From: Chromatium okenii
GTDB taxonomy: Bacteria; Pseudomonadota; Gammaproteobacteria; Chromatiales; Chromatiaceae
Reading direction: 5' to 3'
DNA: 64,000 nucleotides
NCBI RefSeq assembly: GCF_002958735.1
Contig: NZ_PPGH01000018.1
Span: forward strand, 1 to 64,000
A program made the translations under genes and the position numbers. Of the stretch, positions 19,629 to 28,726 are shown in pieces (the stretch's first letter is position 1; each line of letters begins with the position of its first letter). Under the pieces are notes generated by a model, which did not search any database, had not been told where the DNA came from, and was given only the letters and a program-made list of their open reading frames with translations.

Positions 19629-20521
19629 TAGCAATTCCAATACAAAATGATTTTATAAATGAGGAGTGAAAAGCAAATGACCTACTCTGTTGATTTCCGT
19701 CGTCGAGCATTAGAAATAAAAGAAAAATTTAACCTTACTTATAGTGAAACTGCCCGCAGGTTAGGAGTTGGCTCTGCGAGTTTAATTCGCTGGAATAAAG
19801 AACTAGAGCCACAAAAGCATCGCAACAAACCTGCAACTAAAATTAACACTAATCAACTGCTAAAAGATGTTGAAACGTATCCTGATGCTTACCTTCAAGA
19901 ACGTGCCGATAGATTGCAAGTGAGCAAGAGTGGTATTGGTGCAGCCTTGAAAAGATTGGGCATTAGTCGAAAAAAAAACATTTTCTCATCCCAAAGCAGA
20001 TGACCAAGCACGTCTTGCATTTCAAGAACGCATAGCAAGCTATAAAACAACTAAAAAAACAATAGTTTATATTGATGAAAGTGGATTTGCTAACGATATG
20101 CCGCGTTCTTATGGATACTCTCCTATCGGAAAAAAGTGTTTAGACAAGCGCAATTGGCATGAAAAAGGACGAATAAATGCTATTGGGGCAATAACTGACT
20201 TTAATTTAGTGACGGTGACTTTATTTACCGGTTCAATTAACTCTCAAGTTTTTCTTTTATGGATAACCGATGATTTGTTGCCAAAACTACCAGCAAACTG
20301 CGTTCTTGTCATGGATAATGCTACTTTTCACAAAAGACAAGATATTCAGCAGAAGATTAAAGCAAGCGGACATATTTTAGAATACTTACCACCATATTCA
20401 CCTGACTTAAACCCGATTGAACACTACTGGTCAAAAGCAAAAGCGATTCGCAAAAGGAACCATTGCACAGTTGATGCTTTATTTGCCTGTAATTTGTAAT
20501 CATTTTATGCTGGATTAGCTA
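19629..20521 (+). mobile_element. IS630-family insertion sequence, TA target duplication
   Basis: An 893-bp element with imperfect terminal inverted repeats of about 24 bp: left TAGCAATTCCAATACAAAAT, right (reverse complement) TAGCTAATCCAGCATAAAAT, both continuing GATT. It is flanked by TA at 19627-19628 and 20522-20523, the Tc1/mariner-IS630 target. Removing element and one TA restores the tnpB frame exactly, which fixes the borders. It carries one two-frame transposase. Confidence 0.88.
19677..20499 (+). CDS. IS630-family transposase in two overlapping frames
   Basis: The first frame (19677-20003) holds the HTH region: MTYSVDFRRRALEIKEK and SETARRLGVGSASLIRWNKE. After an A9 run (19970-19978) the coding content continues in the +1 frame as KTFSHPKADDQARLAFQERI up to 20499, with the DDE residues in YIDESGFA, LVMDNATFH and SPDLNPIEHYW. 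Neither frame alone gives an active enzyme. IS630 members often use slippage or frameshifting on A-rich runs, so the A9 may be functional (transcriptional slippage or +1 shift) rather than a mutation. The start MTYSVDF is preferred over a GTG or ATG further upstream at 19659. Confidence 0.8.
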
Positions 20522-21553
20522 TAACTCTGCTTTGATTTTTCCACAACACGAACAGGTTTTACTGCTGGGGAAAAATCGATTGGCAACCACAACGACACAA
20601 TTTCTCAATTGAGCCTTGTACTCAATCATCTGACGTAAATAACCAAAACCAGCATCGCTAATTGCACGACTGAGGTTTCTATTTTTTACCATGCCTTTAA
20701 CGTTTAAATCTTCAACAGCAATCACGTCAAAAGTCTTGGTTAAATCGTCGGATACTTCATGCAACAAGGCTTGCCGTTGTCTTGCAATACGAAAATGAAG
20801 TTTTTGAATCTTGAGCTTGGCTTTCGCTCGGCGGTTTGAACCCTTCACTTTCTTGGCTAAATTGCGTTGAAGTTTTGCCAATTGTCGCAGGCTTGCTTTC
20901 AACTTTTGATTGGTAGAAAACACTTTACCCGTGCTTAAAACGGCAAGTGCTTTGATACCAAAATCCACACCAACTGATTGTTGGCGGTCAACATCGTGGG
21001 GATTGTAATCTTCTGTTTCAGTTAAAATTGAAGCAAAATACTTTCCTGCATGTTTTGAAATCGTGACTTGTTTTGCGATGCCTTGAAAACGTAAAGGTTG
21101 ACGCAGTTCAATTTTAGTTTTGAGTTTTTCAATCCGTAATTCACGACCGTTAACATCAAATTTTGCGGATTCACGCAACGCAAAACTATCTTTAATATCT
21201 TTCTTTTTGAAACGAGGAAAACCTGCTTTTCGTTTGGCTTTTACGTGCCTAAAAAAGTGCTTAAAAGCGTTATCTAAATCATCAATTGCATTGCAGGTGA
21301 CACGACTGGAAACTTCGTTGTACCACGCAAATTCTTTACGAAGTACGTTAATGTAATGCTGATATGCTTCATTTTTTGACCATTTATTTTCTGGCTTTGA
21401 AAAATGCGCCAATAACTGATTATAGCAATGGCGTTTGGAGCCACAGGCTTTATCCAAGTACACCATCTGTTCAGGTGTGGGGCGCAATTCAATTTTGTGT
21501 GCCAGTAACATATACTGTACTCAACTAAGCAGTGGTCTCAGTTAATTCTAAAT

Positions 21554-21633
21554 TCAGCAGTGTCGTTTTGGCAATAATTCACCTGATAACTCCCACTTTC
21601 TTAACGTGTCGGAACTTGTTCCAAGTCATTTTG
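21554..21633 (-). pseudogene. IS607-type TnpA (serine recombinase) HTH stub, second piece
   Basis: Minus-strand coding reads LGTSSDTLRKWELSGELLPKRH before a stop at 21554, the recognition half of the MerR-like HTH that opens IS607 TnpA. The first piece is at 23359-23396 (MNKKLVKIGEAAK). Rejoining across the IS5 element with one TTTG copy puts both in frame except for a TGA between GEAAK and LG. The resolvase domain is absent, so a deletion joined the HTH to the tnpB upstream region. Confidence 0.6.
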
Positions 21634-22633
21634 GGAAACACTGATTAAATAGCCAGCATCATTGCGATCTAAATGATAAAATAGGCATCAGTCGTAATGT
21701 AAATATGATACCAGCATGAAACAATGTTCTTTTGCACAATCAGAATTTTTAGCAAAAAAGAAAACGACGCGCCGTGAACGTTTTCTCCATGATATGGAAA
21801 AAATTGTTCCATGGTCAACTTTGGTTAAAGCATTGACACCTTATTACTACCCTGATAGTCAAGGTAAGCGTGGTCGTCCGCCAATAGGATTAGAGCGGAT
21901 GTTAAGGATGTACTTTGTACAGCAATGGTATCATCTTGCTGATGAGGCACTGGAAGATGCAATTTACGATAGTCAATCATTACTGCAATTCATAGGTATT
22001 GATTTGAGTGTTGAAGCGGTACCAGATGCAACAACACTGTTGAAATTTCGCCATTTACTCGAACGTCATGCACTGACTACAGTGATTTTTTCTACAATCA
22101 ATGCGCAGTTACGCGAGAAAGGATTGTTGTTAAGGAAACACTGATTAAATAGCCAGCATCGTTGCGATCTAAATGATAAAATAGGCATCAGTCGTAATGT
22201 AAATATGATACCAGCATGAAACAATTTTCTTTTGCACAATCAGAATTTTTAGCAAAAAAGAAAACGACGCGCCGTGAACGTTTTCTCAATGATATGGAAA
22301 AAATTGTTCCATGGTCAACTTTGGTTAAAGCATTGACACCTTATTACTACCCTGATAGTCAAGGTAAGCGTGGTCGTCCGCCAATAGGATTAGAGCGGAT
22401 GTTAAGGATGTACTTTGTACAGCAATGGTATCATCTTGCTGATGAGGCACTGGAAGATGCAATTTACGATAGTCAATCATTACTGCAATTCATAGGTATT
22501 GATTTGAGTGTTGAAGCGGTACCAGATGCAACAACACTGTTGAAATTTCGCCATTTACTCGAACGTCATGCACTGACTACAGTGATTTTTTCTACAATCA
22601 ATGCGCAGTTACGCGAGAAAGGATTGTTGTTAA
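21634..22633. repeat. 500-bp tandem direct duplication inside the IS5-family element
   Basis: 21634-22133 and 22134-22633 are the same 500 bp in head-to-tail order: left terminal repeat, leader and first 140 codons of the transposase. I count three mismatches (near 21660/22160, 21725/22225 and 21789/22289). Only outer ends show the target duplication, so this is a duplication within one insertion, not two independent ones. Confidence 0.92.
21716..22144 (+). pseudogene. Truncated IS5-family transposase (first copy of the tandem duplication)
   Basis: 139 codons shared with the intact transposase at 22216, from MKQCSFAQSEFLAKKKTTRR to REKGLLL, then three foreign codons and a stop created where the duplicated left end begins. 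Only the N-terminal DUF772-like domain is present; all DDE residues are missing. A truncated N-terminal domain could act as a DNA-binding inhibitor of transposition, but that is speculation. Confidence 0.85.
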
Positions 22634-23202
22634 ATCAAGGGACAATCGTTGATGCGACCATTATCAATGCCCCTTCTTCAACAAAAAACGAAGCAAAAGA
22701 ACGCGATCCAGAAATGCATTCTACTCGCAAGGGAAATCAATGGTATTTCGGAATGAAAGCACACATTGGTGTTGACGTTAGTTCTGGGTTAGTGCATACC
22801 GTGGTTGGCACGGCGGCAAATGAGCATGATGTCACTCAAGTTGAAAACATTTTACATGGTCAAGAACAAAAAGTTTTTGGTGATGCTGGCTACACTGGTG
22901 CAGATAAACGCGAAAAAGTTAAAAACAAATTTAATGAAAAAGTGGTCAGTTGGAATATCGCTGAAAAACGTTCTAAAGTTGAAAAAATGGATGATGGTTT
23001 GTTGAAGAATCTCACGCAACAGATTGAAAAAGTTAAGGCGCAAATACGCGCGCGTGTTGAACATCCATTTCACATTATTAAAAATCTATTTATGCACCGT
23101 AAGGTACGTTATAAAGGGCTTGCGAAAAACACTGCGCAACTACAAACTTTGTTTGCCCTGGCTAATCTCTTAATAGCAAAAAAGGCGCTGTTAAAAGCCT
23201 AA
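22216..23202 (+). CDS. IS5-family transposase, apparently intact
   Basis: A 328-residue DDE transposase. The N-terminal DNA-binding domain shows PYYYPDSQGKRGRPPIGLER and LLQFIGIDLSVEAVPDATTL; the catalytic triad is Asp in IVDATIINAP (about residue 143), Asp in FGDAGYTGA (about 220) and Glu in RARVEHPFHIIKN (about 282) with the following Arg/Lys of the IS5 signature. Length is normal for the family. The 55-bp leader contains the left terminal repeat; the right end lies 156 bp past the stop. Confidence 0.93.
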   Translation: MKQFSFAQSEFLAKKKTTRRERFLNDMEKIVPWSTLVKALTPYYYPDSQGKRGRPPIGLERMLRMYFVQQWYHLADEALEDAIYDSQSLLQFIGIDLSVEAVPDATTLLKFRHLLERHALTTVIFSTINAQLREKGLLLNQGTIVDATIINAPSSTKNEAKERDPEMHSTRKGNQWYFGMKAHIGVDVSSGLVHTVVGTAANEHDVTQVENILHGQEQKVFGDAGYTGADKREKVKNKFNEKVVSWNIAEKRSKVEKMDDGLLKNLTQQIEKVKAQIRARVEHPFHIIKNLFMHRKVRYKGLAKNTAQLQTLFALANLLIAKKALLKA

Positions 23203-23358
23203 TATAGAGTTCACAGCATAAGAGTACCTTAATTTTACCTAATAAAGAGGTTGACTATTTTGAATCACTAAAGCAAAAACTATTTATTTAATATCCCCTC
23301 TATAAAAATATGCTTTTAAAAAGGCAACGTGGAGAACATTAAATAGATCAGCGGTTCC

Positions 23359-23402
23359 TTTGCAGCCTCGCCTATCTTAACTAATTTTTTATTCATAATC
23401 AT
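23359..23402 (-). pseudogene. IS607-type TnpA N-terminal piece
   Basis: Minus-strand start MIMNKKLVKIGEAAK, the first helix of the MerR-like HTH of IS607 serine recombinases, cut by the IS5-family element at 23358. It continues at 21633. An upstream ATG at 23402 or the one at 23396 can be the start. Confidence 0.55.
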
Positions 23403-23418
23403 ATATTAGCATCAACTG

Positions 23419-23748
23419 TTACAAGCCCCCGTTCAACATATCTGAGCCATTATCAACACCGAGATAATTCGCGCCGGAGGTGGTGGCGTAACCCGTCGCC
23501 ACTGCCAATTGACCGGCAGTGTCATCATGCCCGGTAAAGGTCACGCCATTAAACGCACTGCCCGACGCAAAAGTCCCGACGGACAACGCATCAAAATTCA
23601 ACGTCGCAACGGAAGTGTAGCTGCCGGTCGCCGTCATAAACGCGTTGTAGTTGGTATAAGCGATTGGCGCAGCAATGGCGCTACCGATACTTGCCGCACA
23701 TAACACAGTCGCGGTGATAAAACCGGACGATTTGCCGAGCATTAACAT
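23419..23748 (-). pseudogene. Exported protein, 3'-truncated (PEP-CTERM-like passenger)
   Basis: About 109 residues from the ATG at 23748 (GGGAG six bases upstream). Residues 1-26 form a signal peptide ending SAIAAP; then LNFDALSVGTFASGSAFNGVTFTG, a pattern common in secreted PEP-CTERM or lectin-like beta-sandwich proteins (roughly, a Phe-Asp-x-Leu opening followed by G-x-x-F). It stops at 23419 shortly before the 5' edge of the IS607-type element, and no C-terminal anchor is seen. I infer truncation by that element. The exact family is not certain. Confidence 0.5.
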
Positions 23749-24444
23749 CTCGATCTCCCTTAACACATTGATAAAACAATAATTCACTGCTGTGCCCCGG
23801 TGGTTAATCACACTCTGACTCGCACAAAATAACCCACTGCAACGGCTTAATCACATTTGATGCCAAAATTATTAGTCATTGAAAATAATAGTGAAATTTA
23901 CAGCGCATCCCATTTTCCTGATTAAAACAACAGCAAAGTGTAAAAAAACATGACACGTCTTCGCCGCGCCCTAAAAACACTGCGCTCCTGATTGAATCAA
24001 ATTTGCGCAACGTATCATCACCTTGTATTCACAGGAGTGACGCAGTGGAAAGAATTGCGCTAAAATAAAAAGCGGAACACTGCAAAATAGACTGAACAAA
24101 ATTATATTCAGTTTTTAATTGCTATTTTTATCGAGCCGGAATAAGCATCATGAACGCTAAAAATAAAAGTGTATGAAATACTATGCGATTTTACTTGTCA
24201 GTTCCATCGTATGCGTTATTAGCCAACTGCGTAACTTCTGTTGGAATTACGATCTCTATGGCGCAGCACCTGATCGGTCGAATCGAATTGTTTTGGGCAA
24301 TTGTCACGGCGATGTCGCGTTACGACTGCCCGCTAGCAACCGACTGCAGCGCCAACGTGGTAGAATCTGCCCCCTTCACAACACGCATTTCTGCGGTTTT
24401 TGACCCAGATTACCCTGTCGTTTCCTAGTCGGTTTATTACGCCC
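23749..24444. other. Intergenic region upstream of gyrA
   Basis: About 700 bp, AT-rich in the first 400. Short frames here (for example 24173-24403) have no family features. Divergent promoters for the exported-protein gene and gyrA should lie here, but I see no convincing -35/-10 pair or repeat. Confidence 0.5.
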
Positions 24445-27400
24445 ATGCCAGATTTTGCCCGCGAAGTTCTCCCGATCAATCTCGAAGACGAGATGCGCCA
24501 GTCTTACCTTGATTACGCGATGAGCGTCATTGTGGGGCGAGCGCTGCCTGATGTGCGCGACGGTTTGAAACCGGTACACCGACGGGTGCTGTTTTCCATG
24601 AGCGAGCAGGGCAACGTGTGGAATCGTGCTTATCGCAAATCTGCCCGCGTGGTCGGCGATGTCATGGGCAAATATCACCCGCATGGCGACTCGGCGATTT
24701 ACGACACGATGGTGCGCATGGCGCAGCGGTTTTCGCTGCGTTATCTGCTGGTAGATGGGCAGGGCAACTTTGGTTGTTTCACTAGCGACACTGCGATCAA
24801 GCTCGCTGACGGCACGGAAAAGACTTTCGAGGAACTAGCGCATCTGCCGCCGGAGGAAAAATTTCACGTTTACGCAGTGGACAAGACCGGCAAAATTGTC
24901 ATCGCCGAGGGACGTCATTCACGGATCACTCGCCCCGCCGCACCACTGGTGGAATTGACGCTTGATCATGGCGCAATCATTCGTTGTACGCCCGATCATC
25001 GCTTTATGTTGCGCAATGGAACCTATAAAGAAGCGCAAACACTGACGCTTGATGACCATTTAATGAGCGCAGTAGCTCATCCGACTTCTGCGAATACGGC
25101 AAGCGCATTAATTGCAGAAAAAAATCACCGTGTCATTTCCATTCGCCAGCTTAATGAAACCGCTGACACTTACGACATCACGGTCGATGAACATCACAAC
25201 TTTTTATTAGCCAGCGGCGTATTTGTGCATAACTCCGTCGATGGCGATCCACCAGCGGCCATGCGTTATACCGAGGTGCGAATGATGCGCCTCGCCGATG
25301 CACTGCTCGACGATCTTGATAAAGAAACTGTTGATTTCGTTCCGAATTACGACAACACCGAGCACGAGCCAACGGTATTGCCCGCCCGTTTTCCCAATTT
25401 GCTGGTCAACGGTTCATCGGGCATCGCGGTTGGTATGGCGACCAATATCCCGCCGCACAATTTGCGCGAAGTGATTGATGCCTGCCTCGCGCTAATTGAT
25501 AACCCATTGACCACGCTGGAAGAATTGATGTTGATCGTGCCCGGACCGGATTTTCCGACCGCCGCGATCATCAACGGCATTGCTGGCATTCGTGAGGCGT
25601 ATCGCACCGGACGCGGACGCTGCGTGATGCGAGCGCGTACCATTTCTGAAGTGCAATCACGCAGCGGGCGCGAGGCAATTGTCGTCACTGAATTGCCGTA
25701 TCAAGTGAATAAAGCGCGGCTATTGGAACGTATTGCTGAGTTAGTAAAAGAAAAGAAAATCGACGGTATTGCGCCGGATGGTTTGCGTGATGAATCCGAT
25801 AAAGACGGAATGCGCGTTGTGATTGAATTAAAACGCGATGCTCATGCTGAAGTGTTATTAAATAACCTGTTTCAACACACGCAGATGCAGCAGGTATTCG
25901 GCATTAACATGGTGGCGCTGGTCGATGGTCGCCCGCTCACGCTCAACCTCAAGCAAATCCTCGAATTTTTCCTCCGCCATCGCCGCGAAGTGGTCACTCG
26001 CCGCACCCTATTTGAACTGCGAAAAGCGCGGGAACGGGCGCACATTTTGGAAGGCTACGCCATTGCGCTGGCCAATATCGACGCAGTGATTACGACGATT
26101 AAAGCAGCAGGAAATCCTACTGAAGCCCGCGAACGCTTGATGATCGGATTGTGGTCGCCGGGCGGCGTGACGGCGATGCTGGCGCGAGCTGGCGCTGAAC
26201 ACACGCGCCCCGATGGTTTGGAACGCGAATTTGGTTTGAATCCAGAAGGTTATCAATTGAGTGAGCGGCAGGCAAAGGCGATTCTTGATCTGCAACTGCA
26301 TCGTTTGACCGGTTTAGAACAAGAGAAAATCCTCAAAGAATTCAGTGAGATTTTAGAACGCATTGCTGCGCTACTGCTGATTTTGTCCGATGCAGTGCAA
26401 TTAATGGCGGTGATTCGTGAAGAATTGCTTGCCATCCGCGAACAATTTGGCGATGAACGCCGCACTGAAATTCAAACCGATCACACCGATTTAACGCTAG
26501 AAGATTTAATTACACCGGAAGAATTGGTGGTGACGTTATCGCATGAAGGTTATGTGAAAGCGCAACCCATTAGCGATTACCAAGCGCAGCGACGCGGCGG
26601 TAAAGGCAAAAGCGCAACTTCATTCCGTGAAGAAGATTTTATTGACCGGATTTTTGTTGCCAATTCACTCGACACCATATTATGTTTTTCCAGTCGCGGG
26701 CGCGTTTATTGGCTCAAAGTGTATGAATTGCCGCAAGCCGGACGCAGTGCGCGGGGGCGTCCAATGGTCAATTTATTGCCATTGGAACCGGGTGAACGTA
26801 TCAATGCACTACTGCCGGTGCGCCAATATGAAGAAGGTTATTCTGTATTCATGGCAACCAGTGCTGGCACAGTAAAAAAGACGGCGCTCACTGATTTTTC
26901 ACGTCCATTATCTCGCGGCATTATTGCGATTGATTTGCGTGACGATGAAGTATTGGTTGGAGTCGCAATTACTGACGGCAAACAGGATTTGATGCTATTT
27001 GCTTCCGACGGTAAAGCAGTGCGTTTTGCGGAATCACATGTTCGCGTGATGGGACGCACGGCGCACGGAGTACGCGGTATTCGTTTGAAAGAAAACCAAC
27101 GCGTGATTGCGCTGGTAGTGCCGGAGCCGGGCACTGTATTGAGTGTGACTGAAAATGGATATGGCAAACGGACTCGCGTTGAAGATTTCCCCACTAAAGG
27201 ACGGGGTACTCAAGGCGTGATTGGGATTAGCACTTCTGAGCGTAATGGTGCGCAGGTTGGTGCAGTATTAGTGCGCCCCGGCGATGAAATCATGTTAATT
27301 ACCGAAGGCGGCACGTTAATTCGTACCAGTGTCGATCAAATTCCAATCGTTGGTCGCGCTGCGCAAGGCGTTAAACTCATTAATTTGAGTGAGGGTGAGC

Positions 27401-27498
27401 GTTTGGTGTATGTCGAACGGATTGTGGCATTGGAAGGTGGATTGGAACAGGAAGATGGCGCTGAAGGTGAGGAAATCAATACTGATCATGTTGAGTAA
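24445..27498 (+). CDS. gyrA: DNA gyrase subunit A with an in-frame mini-intein
   Basis: A 1017-residue precursor; after removal of the 153-residue intein, 864 residues, normal for GyrA. The N-terminal half includes [20 protein letters not shown], the quinolone region [20 protein letters not shown], and after the intein the catalytic Tyr in [10 protein letters not shown]. The C-terminal half is the breakage-reunion tail and beta-pinwheel (repeats such as [13 protein letters not shown] and [11 protein letters not shown]). The ATG at 24445 matches the family start; the in-frame extension to 24400 does not. Gyrase introduces negative supercoils using ATP with GyrB. The gyrA-serC order is typical of gammaproteobacteria. 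Confidence 0.97.
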   Translation: MPDFAREVLPINLEDEMRQSYLDYAMSVIVGRALPDVRDGLKPVHRRVLFSMSEQGNVWNRAYRKSARVVGDVMGKYHPHGDSAIYDTMVRMAQRFSLRYLLVDGQGNFGCFTSDTAIKLADGTEKTFEELAHLPPEEKFHVYAVDKTGKIVIAEGRHSRITRPAAPLVELTLDHGAIIRCTPDHRFMLRNGTYKEAQTLTLDDHLMSAVAHPTSANTASALIAEKNHRVISIRQLNETADTYDITVDEHHNFLLASGVFVHNSVDGDPPAAMRYTEVRMMRLADALLDDLDKETVDFVPNYDNTEHEPTVLPARFPNLLVNGSSGIAVGMATNIPPHNLREVIDACLALIDNPLTTLEELMLIVPGPDFPTAAIINGIAGIREAYRTGRGRCVMRARTISEVQSRSGREAIVVTELPYQVNKARLLERIAELVKEKKIDGIAPDGLRDESDKDGMRVVIELKRDAHAEVLLNNLFQHTQMQQVFGINMVALVDGRPLTLNLKQILEFFLRHRREVVTRRTLFELRKARERAHILEGYAIALANIDAVITTIKAAGNPTEARERLMIGLWSPGGVTAMLARAGAEHTRPDGLEREFGLNPEGYQLSERQAKAILDLQLHRLTGLEQEKILKEFSEILERIAALLLILSDAVQLMAVIREELLAIREQFGDERRTEIQTDHTDLTLEDLITPEELVVTLSHEGYVKAQPISDYQAQRRGGKGKSATSFREEDFIDRIFVANSLDTILCFSSRGRVYWLKVYELPQAGRSARGRPMVNLLPLEPGERINALLPVRQYEEGYSVFMATSAGTVKKTALTDFSRPLSRGIIAIDLRDDEVLVGVAITDGKQDLMLFASDGKAVRFAESHVRVMGRTAHGVRGIRLKENQRVIALVVPEPGTVLSVTENGYGKRTRVEDFPTKGRGTQGVIGISTSERNGAQVGAVLVRPGDEIMLITEGGTLIRTSVDQIPIVGRAAQGVKLINLSEGERLVYVERIVALEGGLEQEDGAEGEEINTDHVE
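24775..25233 (+). other. GyrA mini-intein (153 residues, no homing endonuclease)
   Basis: Inserted between GQGNFG and [12 protein letters not shown], residues 111-263 of the precursor. Block A begins with Cys1 ([18 protein letters not shown]); block B has the TxxH motif in [12 protein letters not shown]; block F is [17 protein letters not shown]; block G ends VFVHN with Ser as the +1 residue, which equals E. coli GyrA Ser111. All splicing residues (Cys1, His of TxxH, penultimate His, terminal Asn, +1 Ser) are present, so splicing should work. There is no room for a LAGLIDADG or HNH domain. The site lies 11 residues before the catalytic Tyr, not at the Tyr-Thr site I recall for mycobacterial GyrA inteins. 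Confidence 0.93.
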
Positions 27499-27640
27499 CT
27501 GAAATACCAGATGCTGTATAAAAAACTGTCTTTTGTGATCTTCTCAATGCTATTGAAGCCGCGTACCAACGTCAACTCGCAAGCTGTTAATCAGCACGAT
27601 AATTAAGTAATCAACCACTATTCACCAGAGGAACAAAATG

Positions 27641-28726
27641 ATGGCTCGTGTGTATAACTTCAGTGCCGGTCCCGCCATGCTGCCGGAATCCGTATTGCAG
27701 CAAGCGTGTGATGAAATGCTCGATTGGCGCGGCAGCGGCATGTGCGTGGCGGAAATGAGCCATCGCGGTAAAGAATACATGTCAATTGCGGCGGAAGCAG
27801 AAGCGGATTTGCGCGAGCTGTTGAATGTGCCCAACAATTATAAGGTGTTATTTTTACAGGGCGGTGCATCCAGTCAATTCGCTGCGGTGCCGATGAATTT
27901 ATTGCGCGGCGGCAGCAGCGCCGATTATATCAATACGGGTTCGTGGTCAAAAAAAGCAATTTCTGAAGCACGGCATTATTGCAGTAACGTCAATGTCGCT
28001 GCGACAACTGAGGAGAGCAAATTCACTCGCGCCCCTGTGCCAGCAGAGATTCAACTCAGTGGCGATGCTGCGTATTTGCATTACACGCCGAATGAAACGA
28101 TTGAAGGTGTTGAATTCGCCTACATTCCTGAAACTGGCGGCTGTCCGCTGGTGGCGGATATGTCATCGACGTTATTGTCGCGCCCAATTGATATATCGCG
28201 CTTCGGTTTAATTTATGCCGGTGCGCAAAAGAATATCGGGCCGGCGGGATTAACCATTGTGATTGTGCGTGAGGATTTAATTGGAATGCCAATTGCCGGT
28301 ACGCCAACGATGTTTGATTACAAAATCCACGCTGATAATGATTCGATGTATAACACGCCCGCAACCTATGCGTGGTATTTGGCTGGTTTGGTATTCAAAT
28401 GGCTGAAAGATTTGGGCGGTTTGGATGCAATGGCAATCATCAATCAACGCAAAGCGGCATTGCTTTATAATGCAATTGATTCCTCCAGTTTTTATGCCAA
28501 TCCGGTGCAGCCAACTGATCGCTCGTGGATGAATGTGCCATTTACGTTGGCGAATCCGGCGCTGGATGATGCCTTTTTGAAAGGTGCGAAGGCGGCTAAT
28601 TTGACCACGCTCAAAGGGCATCGCTCGGTCGGCGGGATGCGCGCCAGCATTTACAACGCGATGCCGGAAGCGGGCGTGGCGGCGCTGGTGGAATTTATGC
28701 GCGAATTTGAACGGACGCAGGGTTGA
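27641..28726 (+). CDS. serC: Phosphoserine aminotransferase
   Basis: A 361-residue class V aminotransferase. [20 protein letters not shown] is the family start, [11 protein letters not shown] carries the phosphate-binding His-Arg, and the PLP Lys is in [12 protein letters not shown] (about residue 196); the end has [17 protein letters not shown]. It converts 3-phosphohydroxypyruvate and glutamate to phosphoserine (and serves pyridoxal synthesis). The next gene starts directly after its TGA, so serC-serA is one unit giving two steps of serine synthesis. A divergent paralogue lies at 57173. Confidence 0.96.
   Translation: MARVYNFSAGPAMLPESVLQQACDEMLDWRGSGMCVAEMSHRGKEYMSIAAEAEADLRELLNVPNNYKVLFLQGGASSQFAAVPMNLLRGGSSADYINTGSWSKKAISEARHYCSNVNVAATTEESKFTRAPVPAEIQLSGDAAYLHYTPNETIEGVEFAYIPETGGCPLVADMSSTLLSRPIDISRFGLIYAGAQKNIGPAGLTIVIVREDLIGMPIAGTPTMFDYKIHADNDSMYNTPATYAWYLAGLVFKWLKDLGGLDAMAIINQRKAALLYNAIDSSSFYANPVQPTDRSWMNVPFTLANPALDDAFLKGAKAANLTTLKGHRSVGGMRASIYNAMPEAGVAALVEFMREFERTQG

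Larger units (their letters stand above)
19513..21511 (-). pseudogene. tnpB: TnpB-type RNA-guided nuclease gene, split by an IS630 element
   Basis: Two pieces, 20524-21511 and 19513-19628, rejoin perfectly if the IS630 element and one TA copy are removed: CGKIKAEL continues as SLAERIFTCECG. The restored protein is about 367 residues. RuvC Asp is in VGVDFGIKALAVL, the Glu in VIAVEDLNVKGM, the zinc ribbon is split (CSCCG in the first piece, CECG in the second) and the last RuvC Asp is in FSADRDLNAALNL. TnpB proteins are RNA-guided DNA nucleases of IS200/605/607 elements, ancestors of Cas12. The insertion removes the last RuvC residue and half of the zinc ribbon, so it is inactive as read. Confidence 0.88.
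21634..23358 (+). mobile_element. IS5-family insertion sequence with 4-bp TTTG target duplication
   Basis: Left end GGAAACACTGATTAAATAGC at 21634 (repeated at 22134); the right end at 23358 reads, as reverse complement, GGAACCGCTGATCTATTTAA, ten of the first twelve positions identical to the left. TTTG flanks both sides (21630-21633 and 23359-23362). A unit-length element would be 22134-23358 (1225 bp), typical of IS5; here 500 bp is duplicated at the left. It lies inside the tnpA HTH of the IS607-type element. Confidence 0.82.
19440..23410 (-). mobile_element. Degenerate IS607/IS605-type element (tnpA fragment + tnpB) carrying two nested insertions
   Basis: Read on the minus strand the region starts with the N-terminal HTH of an IS607-type serine recombinase (23396), broken by an IS5-family element, continues as a tnpA stub (21633-21554) and then tnpB (21511 to 19513), itself broken by an IS630-family element. 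The catalytic part of tnpA is missing, so the element cannot move by itself. Outer borders are approximate: the 5' edge abuts a truncated exported-protein gene near 23419, and the 3' edge a DUF1566 fragment near 19440. IS607 makes no target duplication, so exact ends need comparison with an intact copy. Confidence 0.6.

Noticed and set aside
21634..22633. Two independent IS5 insertions side by side
   Set aside because: Only one pair of TTTG duplications flanks the whole, the first copy stops exactly where the second left end begins, and the rest of the first copy is not found after the second.
21634..22633. Tandem repeat as a CRISPR array
   Set aside because: Two copies only, unit of 500 bp, coding for transposase; no short repeat-spacer pattern.
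24173..24403. Small genes upstream of gyrA
   Set aside because: Two overlapping frames of about 80 codons without domain features or ribosome sites; composition like intergenic DNA.
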